DNA of 64,000 nucleotides, from contig OZ241897.1 of the NCBI GenBank assembly GCA_965203535.1, positions 4,712,001 to 4,776,000 on the forward strand. The letters run 5' to 3'. Source of the DNA: JAJDTT01 sp022827025 (GTDB taxonomy: Bacteria; Acidobacteriota; UBA6911; RPQK01; JAJDTT01). Shown here in pieces: positions 58,554-64,000 of the stretch. The notes under the pieces are model-generated. The model made no database searches, was not told the origin of the DNA, and worked only from the letters and a program-made list of their open reading frames with translations. Position 1 is the stretch's first letter, and every line of letters starts with the position of its first letter. A program made the translations under genes and the position numbers.

Positions 58554-61067
58554 TCAATGGCCGGACCCCGACCAAGCCGACGGACTGTCCGACCGGTAGA
58601 TGTCCACGACGGCTTCATCGCTCCACTGCACGCTGTCTCCCTTCCGGACGATTCCGATGGCGATGGTGGAAATCTGAAATTCGCTGCCGTTTCCGGGAAT
58701 TTCCAGGCACATCTCGATAATGGTGGGCTCCCCGAAGCTCCACGGGAACGATGCGGTCTGTTCCCCGGTGATCTCCAGGCTGCTGAGTGGATCGGCCGTG
58801 GAGCTTCCCTCCAGATCGAAAAAGCGGAAATCGAGTCGAGACCCTTCCGGAGCTTCTCGCTGTGGATCGGTGGTCACGTAGGCGAAACCCAGGTCCCGTC
58901 CGGCGCCGAAGACTCCGGTCAGGACTTGGCAGTCCCCGTCGCCCAGCCACTCCTCAGGGGACTGGCCGGAAACGGAAAAGACCTCCCGGATCTCTCCCCC
59001 CGTGGGGTGTTCCACCAGATAGCGTCCCTGAACCTGTAACGAGCCGGTCTCACAGGGGGACCGGACGAAGACCGAAACCGCACCGACCACCAAGTCGTCC
59101 GAATCCGCCGTCAAAGTCAGGATTTGGGCTCCTCCCGCAGGAACGGTGGCATGGAAGAGATTCCCTTTGATCGGCTGGTCGTCAAAAAGAATTTCAGGAG
59201 CTTCCGACGTTCCTCGATGAAAAAGGAGCGCCATGTCGCAGTCCCGAGGATCAGGATCACGGTTCGTAATCAGGATTTCAGCTTCGGCGGCGTCCTCCCC
59301 GAGAGGCCCCATGAAGACGTGAGGAAGGACGGCCGCAGTGGCACAAGGGTCCCCGTCCCACAGCGCGTGGCAATAGGAGTCCCCCACCGGCTCCTGACCC
59401 GTGTCGTCGAGAATCTCGCGCGATTCGACCGGGGCTCGTGCTTCCTGGCCGTGACCGTTCCTGTTGATCGCCCGCACGGCAAGGTAGGTGTAGACGACGT
59501 CGGTTGCCAGATCCGTTAATGCGCATTCGATGGTTACGCCTTCCCCTGGCGTCAACGCCGTCTCCGGAATCTTCGCCCAGTCGATCCAATCTCGGAGAGT
59601 CAGTGACCAGAGACGGAATTCGTAAGTGGCGTTGGGATCGCCCGGGTCGTCCCACGTCACCTCTATGCGGTCCGGACCCACCCAGTTCGCCTTCAAGTTC
59701 AACACGTACAGGTCGGGCAGATGCCTTAGCTGCGCGGGAACCGGTCCCGTCAATTGGTTGCCGAGATAGCTGAACTCCTGCAGCCGAGACAGGTGGCCCA
59801 ATTCGGATGGGATCGGTCCCGTCAGCCGGTTGTGTTGGAGGTGCAATTGCCAGAGTCCGGTCAGTCGACCCAGTTCCGGAGGAATGGCCCCCGACAGTTG
59901 GTTGTTGTGGAGGTGCAACCGCTCCATCCGGGAGAGTCGACCCAACTCCGGTGGAATCCGGCCCGTCAACAGGTTGTCGGAGAGGTCCAGGAAAGCCAGA
60001 TTGGTCAGTCGGCCGAACTCGGACGGGATCGGTCCCGACAACCGGTTGTGGGAGAGATTCAACGAATCGAGACCGGTCAATTGGCTCAACGCTGCCGGGA
60101 TGGGTCCAATGAGCCGGTTGTAGGAGAGATTCAATCCCACCAATCGGGTCATCTGCCCCAGCTCCAGCGGAATCTCTCCTGTCAGTTCATTCGATGACAG
60201 GTCCATTGAGGACAGATTGGTCAACCGTCCCAGTTCTTTTGGAATCGGTCCCGTCAGCCGATTATCGTGAAGCTCCAACCAGGTCATTCCGGTCACTTGA
60301 CCCAACTCCGGTGGGATCGGTCCCGTCAGCCGGTTCGAGAAGAGGTGCAACACCAACAACTGCGATAGTTGACCCAATTCGCCCGGGATCGCTCCCGTCA
60401 GCCGATTCTCACCGAGCCGAATGCTGTGCAGCCGGGTCAGTTGACCCAACTCTGCCGGAATCGGTCCCGTCAACCGGTTCTCGGAGAGGTTCAACGACGT
60501 CATCCGCGTCAGTTGCCCCAACTCGGTTGGGACCCTTCCCGTCAACTGGTTCTCCTCGATCCGCAACTGTTGTAGCTGAGACAACTGGCCCAGCTCGACA
60601 GGGATCTCTCCGGTCAGTTCGTTGGAGCTGAGCAGTAAACTCGTGAGCCGGGACAGTTGTCCCAGTTCTACCGGAATACCTCCCGTAAATTGGTGGCCGG
60701 AGATATCCAGATACTGCAGATAGGACAGTCGGCCCAGTTCCGCCGGGATCTTTCCGGACAGCCGGACTTCGAAAATTTCAATCCTCGTGACCCTTGCGGG
60801 TGACCCCGAGGTCTCGATTCCTTCCCAATCGGTTATGGGCAGACCTGCGTTCCAGTTCAGGGATCCGGTCCCGTCCAACTTCTCACGGGAGGCGAGCAGA
60901 GCTTTGCAGTCTTCAACCAAGCCGGTGTTATTCTTCGGATTAGGAACCGTCCGGCCGTCGTCGCAGGCCTGCAACAGGGGGGTTCCGGAAGCCAGGAGCA
61001 GAACCAGAGCGAGGATCCAGAGCGCAGTGGACGGACAACATTCTCGCCAAGCCGTGGTGTCGATCAT
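58554..61067 (-). CDS. LRR lipoprotein with plant-type leucine-rich repeats
   Basis: 837 aa. The signal (TALWILALVLLLASGTPLLQ) ends before Cys35 and may be lipidated. Residues about 50-110 form a cap (KALLASREKLDGTGSLNWNA). Fifteen nearly perfect 24-residue repeats follow, for example IPAELGQLTRLHSIRLGENR with LTGA, of the form IPxELGxLtxLxxLxLxxNrLtGp. This is the plant-specific LRR type. An FN3-like domain comes next (VTWDDPGDPNATYEFRLW), then a C-terminal region with GNLFHATVPAGGAQILTLTA and EIMCLEIPGNGS-like segments (here IIEMCLEIPGNGSEFQISTI). It is presumably a surface binding protein. A fragment of a paralogous C terminus is at 48079-48207. The repeats also make 72-bp DNA periodicity. 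Confidence 0.92.
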   Translation of the reverse strand: MIDTTAWRECCPSTALWILALVLLLASGTPLLQACDDGRTVPNPKNNTGLVEDCKALLASREKLDGTGSLNWNAGLPITDWEGIETSGSPARVTRIEIFEVRLSGKIPAELGRLSYLQYLDISGHQFTGGIPVELGQLSRLTSLLLSSNELTGEIPVELGQLSQLQQLRIEENQLTGRVPTELGQLTRMTSLNLSENRLTGPIPAELGQLTRLHSIRLGENRLTGAIPGELGQLSQLLVLHLFSNRLTGPIPPELGQVTGMTWLELHDNRLTGPIPKELGRLTNLSSMDLSSNELTGEIPLELGQMTRLVGLNLSYNRLIGPIPAALSQLTGLDSLNLSHNRLSGPIPSEFGRLTNLAFLDLSDNLLTGRIPPELGRLSRMERLHLHNNQLSGAIPPELGRLTGLWQLHLQHNRLTGPIPSELGHLSRLQEFSYLGNQLTGPVPAQLRHLPDLYVLNLKANWVGPDRIEVTWDDPGDPNATYEFRLWSLTLRDWIDWAKIPETALTPGEGVTIECALTDLATDVVYTYLAVRAINRNGHGQEARAPVESREILDDTGQEPVGDSYCHALWDGDPCATAAVLPHVFMGPLGEDAAEAEILITNRDPDPRDCDMALLFHRGTSEAPEILFDDQPIKGNLFHATVPAGGAQILTLTADSDDLVVGAVSVFVRSPCETGSLQVQGRYLVEHPTGGEIREVFSVSGQSPEEWLGDGDCQVLTGVFGAGRDLGFAYVTTDPQREAPEGSRLDFRFFDLEGSSTADPLSSLEITGEQTASFPWSFGEPTIIEMCLEIPGNGSEFQISTIAIGIVRKGDSVQWSDEAVVDIYRSDSPSAWSGSGH

Positions 61068-61223
61068 CTTCTGTTCCTAAAGGCGAGAAATCCGAGAGAA
61101 GAGGCTCATGCCTTCCAGTTAAAATGAGGATAGCGCATGTCTGGTCGAAGCGAAATTCGCGTTTGCCGGGCCTGAGTGGTACAATTCCGCACTAACTAAG
61201 AACCATAGGCCTGGAAGCTCCGA

Positions 61224-63131
61224 GTGGTGAAACGCTGGCGACATCTTGACCACCCCGGTTTCCCGGGATTCCGTGCGTGTTTCTTCGGGGTGGCTTGTAT
61301 CGTGTTGTTGGGTTCCGTTTCGTCTACCGGTCGGCTCGAGGCGCAATCCGCTGGCGACGAGGCCCCTCCCGAACCGGGTTTGATCTCGGTCTTTCCTCCG
61401 GGCGGACAGCAGGGATCCCGCATCGAGCTCGAGATCCGGGGGGAATCACTGGACGGCGCCTATTCGATCATCTTCGGTTCCGCCGGCCTGGAGGCTCAGG
61501 TCGGTGAAGTCAAGGAGGTCGAGGCGCGTGAACCGGCGCGCCCGTATCCCAAGAAGAAATCGTACCCCCACTTCCAAGTGACGGCGCACCTCACCGTGGA
61601 CTCGTCGGTTCCCGCGGGAACCCATCCGTTTCGCCTGGTTTCCCATCGGGGGGTATCCAACGCGCTCCACTTCCGGGTCGATGAGGGCGGCGTGATCAGC
61701 GAGATCGGCACCCCGCACCCATCTGCCCGGCAGGCGCAGGAGATCGGCGTCCCAGTCATCGTCAACGGCCGCATCGGCGAACATGGCGAGCTGGACGCCT
61801 ACGGGTTCGACGCGGTAGCCGGTCAGGAGCTGACCTTCGAAATCGCACAGACAGAGCACTTCGAGCCGCGCCTCGCCCTGTACCGGCCGACCGGGAGCTG
61901 GCTCGATCCCGACCGTCCCACTCGGCTCCTTTTCCGGGAGCAGGAGTCTTCCGACCTGATTCCGGTTCGGAACCGGTACTCCTACCGCGTGGCGGAGTCG
62001 GGACGCTACGTGTTGGAGGTTGCCTCGCTCTTGGGGAAAGGGGGCCCTGACTGCGGCTACCAGCTTCGGGTCCTGACCGCCGTTCCGGCTCCGCAGGCAA
62101 CCTCTGAGCCCGCGTGGACCGAACGTCACTTCACCCGGAAGATCGACGGCGAGTGGACCGGCCGTCTCCGTTCCCGGACGGTCCGGCAGGCGAAACAGAG
62201 TTCCCAACCACCGGAGACCGCCTCCGCTGCCGGCAGCCTGTCGGCGTCCCCCGATTCTCCCGGGTCGGCGGTCGCGCCGGCTCCCGAGAATCTGTCACGG
62301 CTCCAGGAACAGGAGCCGAACGGGGGGCGCGGCCAGGCCTTGCCGTTGGCCGTGGGGGACATCGTCGAAGGCAGCATCGGCTCGCCTGGCGACCGCGACA
62401 CCTACGCGTTCGAGGGGGAGGCGGGTGCGGAACTGGTCTTCGAGATCGAGACCTCCGGGGTGGAGCCGCCCCATTTCAACCCGCGCCTGGAGCTTTTCGG
62501 AGAACAGGGCGAATCACTGCTGGCCAACGTTCACAAACACCAGACGGTCTACAACGGCGGCGGCATTCCCAGTTCTTTTCTGAAAACGGTCGAACCCAAG
62601 ATGGCGTACACCTTGGAGCAAAGCGGCCGGTACTTCGTGGAGGTCAGCGACGTCACCTCGCGGTACGGCGGTCCGGAATACGGGTATCGCCTGCTCGTAC
62701 GCGCCCCGATTCCCCACGTCGGCGCCATCGAAGTCGACCCTTCCGACCGGATCAACCTGGTTCCGGGACGGGCCCGGAAGCTGAGCATCGTCACGCATCA
62801 AGAGGAGGGGTTTGCCGGGGAAGTCCTCTTTGACTGTTCCAACCTGCCGCCCGGGGTCCGGGTCTTTCCGGGTGCCGATGTGGAGAAGAAGAAGGGCTCC
62901 GCTCCTGTCAGCCAGATGAAGGAGAATTTCCTGCCCGCCGTGCAGACCACGACCTTGGTCCTGTTGGCCGACGCGGATGCTGCAGTCACGCGCATGCCGG
63001 TAACCTTCCGCTTGACCGCCAGACCGGTGGTCGGGGGGCGGGTCGGCGTGGATCTGCCCGTCGCGGAGATCCCGCTGATGGTGGTTGCCCCCGCCGGTCC
63101 GGATCAAGAGGCGGGGCAAGGGGGGTCTTGA
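61224..63131 (+). CDS. secreted PPC-domain protein (locus III)
   Basis: 635 aa from GTG at 61224 (GGAAG six bases upstream; GTG 61227 is next). The signal peptide follows FRACFFGVACIVLLGSVSS. An IPT-like domain (ISVFPPGGQQGSRIELEIRG) and two PPC-like domains (NGRIGEHGELDAYGFDAVAG with YVLEVASLLGKGGPDCGYQL, and EGSIGSPGDRDTYAFEGEAG with YFVEVSDVTSRYGGPEYGYR) follow in the same order as the locus II protein at 15348-17270. The end reads MVVAPAGPDQEAGQG and the final segments match (DADAAVTRMPVTFRLTARPV). The protein is clearly paralogous. The stop overlaps the start of the next gene by one base (TGATG). Confidence 0.85.
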   Translation: MVKRWRHLDHPGFPGFRACFFGVACIVLLGSVSSTGRLEAQSAGDEAPPEPGLISVFPPGGQQGSRIELEIRGESLDGAYSIIFGSAGLEAQVGEVKEVEAREPARPYPKKKSYPHFQVTAHLTVDSSVPAGTHPFRLVSHRGVSNALHFRVDEGGVISEIGTPHPSARQAQEIGVPVIVNGRIGEHGELDAYGFDAVAGQELTFEIAQTEHFEPRLALYRPTGSWLDPDRPTRLLFREQESSDLIPVRNRYSYRVAESGRYVLEVASLLGKGGPDCGYQLRVLTAVPAPQATSEPAWTERHFTRKIDGEWTGRLRSRTVRQAKQSSQPPETASAAGSLSASPDSPGSAVAPAPENLSRLQEQEPNGGRGQALPLAVGDIVEGSIGSPGDRDTYAFEGEAGAELVFEIETSGVEPPHFNPRLELFGEQGESLLANVHKHQTVYNGGGIPSSFLKTVEPKMAYTLEQSGRYFVEVSDVTSRYGGPEYGYRLLVRAPIPHVGAIEVDPSDRINLVPGRARKLSIVTHQEEGFAGEVLFDCSNLPPGVRVFPGADVEKKKGSAPVSQMKENFLPAVQTTTLVLLADADAAVTRMPVTFRLTARPVVGGRVGVDLPVAEIPLMVVAPAGPDQEAGQGGS

Positions 63132-64000
63132 TGGCAGTCGTGAAGGCGCGCGAGTCCATTCGGAACACTGCCGGGAGAAGTCTACGGCGCCGGCTTGGTC
63201 CATACCGTTTCTCGGTCGTTGCCCTCGTTTTCCCGTTCCTCGCGTCCCTGGCCGCAGCCGTCGAAGAACCCGCGCCGAGCCACGATCCGACACTGTTGTC
63301 CCTGCGTCTGGTCCCGGAGCAGGTGCGTTTGCAGGGGTCGGAGGCTTCCCAGCGCTTCGTGGTGATGGGGACGTTCGCCGACGGACTGGAGCGGGACCTG
63401 ACTTCCGGCAGCGAGTTTCGTCTCTCCGAACCCGGCCTGGCGCGTGTGGATGACGCCGGCAGGGTCGTGGCCCTGGCGCCGGGGGAGGTGATTCTACGGG
63501 CCGAGGCCGGAGGACAGCAGGTCCGTTCGCAAATTCGAATCGATCCCGGCTCGGAGCCCAGGCCCTTCCGTTTCGACCGCGATGTCGCCTCCATTCTGAC
63601 CAAGCGCGGCTGCAACGCCAGCGAGTGCCACGGGAGCGTCAAGGGAAAGGGAGGATTCAAGCTTTCCCTCGACGGCCTCTATCCAGAAGAAGACCACGAG
63701 TGGATCGTCAAAGGCGGGATCTACCAGGTTCTGGTCATGGAATCGGGGGGGCCGAGAGTCCCCCGCGTGAATCCGGAGCGCCCGGAGGAGAGCCTGCTGC
63801 TGCAGAAGGCCTCCATGCAGGTGGTCCACGGCGGCGGTGAGCGTCTTGGCGCCGACTCTGCCGATTACGCCACTCTCCTGGATTGGATCCGGGAGGGCGC
63901 CGGATATGGCGACCGGAGTGAAGACGGGCGGATCGCGCGAGTGACGGTCTTCCCGCGGGAAGCCGTACTGGACGGCGATGGCGCGCAGCAGCTTCTGGTG
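63131..64000 (+). CDS. Big2 / DUF1549-type cytochrome-like protein (locus III, cut by window edge)
   Basis: The frame from ATG 63131 is open to the right edge (290 residues). A signal region (PYRFSVVALVFPFLASLAAA) is followed by a Big2-like domain (LRLVPEQVRLQGSEASQRFV, FADGLERDLTSGSEFRLSEP), then CNASECH (residues 161-167, C-x4-C-H) with GKGGFKLSLDGLYPEEDHEW and the beginning of another Big2-like domain (VFPREAVLDGDGAQQLLV). This corresponds to the first third of the locus II protein at 17304-19820. The DUF1549/DUF1553 part and any DUF1501 gene would lie beyond the window. Its position directly after a PPC gene confirms a third locus of the same type. Confidence 0.9.
   Translation, partial: MAVVKARESIRNTAGRSLRRRLGPYRFSVVALVFPFLASLAAAVEEPAPSHDPTLLSLRLVPEQVRLQGSEASQRFVVMGTFADGLERDLTSGSEFRLSEPGLARVDDAGRVVALAPGEVILRAEAGGQQVRSQIRIDPGSEPRPFRFDRDVASILTKRGCNASECHGSVKGKGGFKLSLDGLYPEEDHEWIVKGGIYQVLVMESGGPRVPRVNPERPEESLLLQKASMQVVHGGGERLGADSADYATLLDWIREGAGYGDRSEDGRIARVTVFPREAVLDGDGAQQLLV

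Noticed and set aside
59700..60760. A regular DNA repeat that might look like a CRISPR array or satellite
   Set aside because: It is the coding sequence of leucine-rich repeats with 72-bp periodicity, in frame throughout, with no spacers.

Overview
The window is a GC-rich bacterial chromosome segment with about 50 protein genes and no rRNA, tRNA or CRISPR array that I could recognise. The gene content points to a heterotrophic member of Acidobacteriota, or less likely Planctomycetota/Verrucomicrobiota: DUF1549/DUF1553 cytochrome-like proteins paired with Tat-exported DUF1501 proteins, PPC-domain secreted proteins, CRTAC1/ASPIC-UnbV propellers, DUF1080, phytanoyl-CoA dioxygenase, SMP-30 and Gfo/Idh/MocA enzymes. 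This lineage call is an inference from families, not from a marker gene. Both window edges cut genes: a Gfo/Idh/MocA oxidoreductase on the left (minus) and a DUF1549-type protein on the right (plus).

Layout. 0-10.6 kb: secreted propeller protein, TPR protein, dicarboxylate symporter, a DUF1549/DUF1553 + DUF1501 pair (locus I), then a sodium:solute symporter and a DUF454 membrane protein on the minus strand. 10.7-15.1 kb: an intact outer-membrane beta-barrel gene, a frameshifted relative, an SDR dehydrogenase, and an SMP-30 / uroporphyrinogen-decarboxylase-like pair. 15.3-21.2 kb: PPC protein + DUF1549/DUF1553 + DUF1501 (locus II). 21.2-24.2 kb: a sugar-type ABC importer (binding lipoprotein with a probable CTG start, permease, ATPase). 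24.2-32.9 kb: an accessory island with dispersed repeats, an OLD-like ATPase with a truncated partner, SDR and VOC enzymes, a Schlafen/AlbA_2 ATPase with unusual C-terminal modules, an IS1634-type transposase remnant and a BsuBI/PstI-type restriction-modification system. 32.9-38.1 kb: sugar porter, M24 peptidase, methyltransferase, 2-hydroxyacid dehydrogenase and a VapBC toxin-antitoxin pair. 38.2-49.6 kb: four CRTAC1-family secreted propellers (two are a recent tandem duplicate), a TPR protein, a lipoprotein and a PQQ-type propeller. 49.6-54.3 kb: M19-like dipeptidase, a second toxin-antitoxin pair, a decayed DUF4268 gene and a second secreted propeller. 54.3-58.5 kb: phytanoyl-CoA dioxygenase, divergent from a membrane cytochrome/propeller gene coupled to a DUF1080 gene. 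58.5-61.1 kb: a plant-type LRR protein. 61.2-64 kb: a third PPC + DUF1549 locus running off the edge.

Taken together, most genes encode exported or envelope proteins (Tat, Sec or lipoprotein signals), plus transporters for organic acids and sugars and oxidoreductases of sugar-derivative metabolism. This fits a polymer- or glycan-degrading surface lifestyle. Superimposed on this are two toxin-antitoxin modules, a restriction system, other probable defence genes, several decayed genes and at least three families of short palindromic intergenic repeats. The most unusual points are the tandem CRTAC1 duplication whose second copy seems to carry the 5' end of the downstream gene, the Schlafen-like ATPase architecture, the probable CTG start, and the repeat families.
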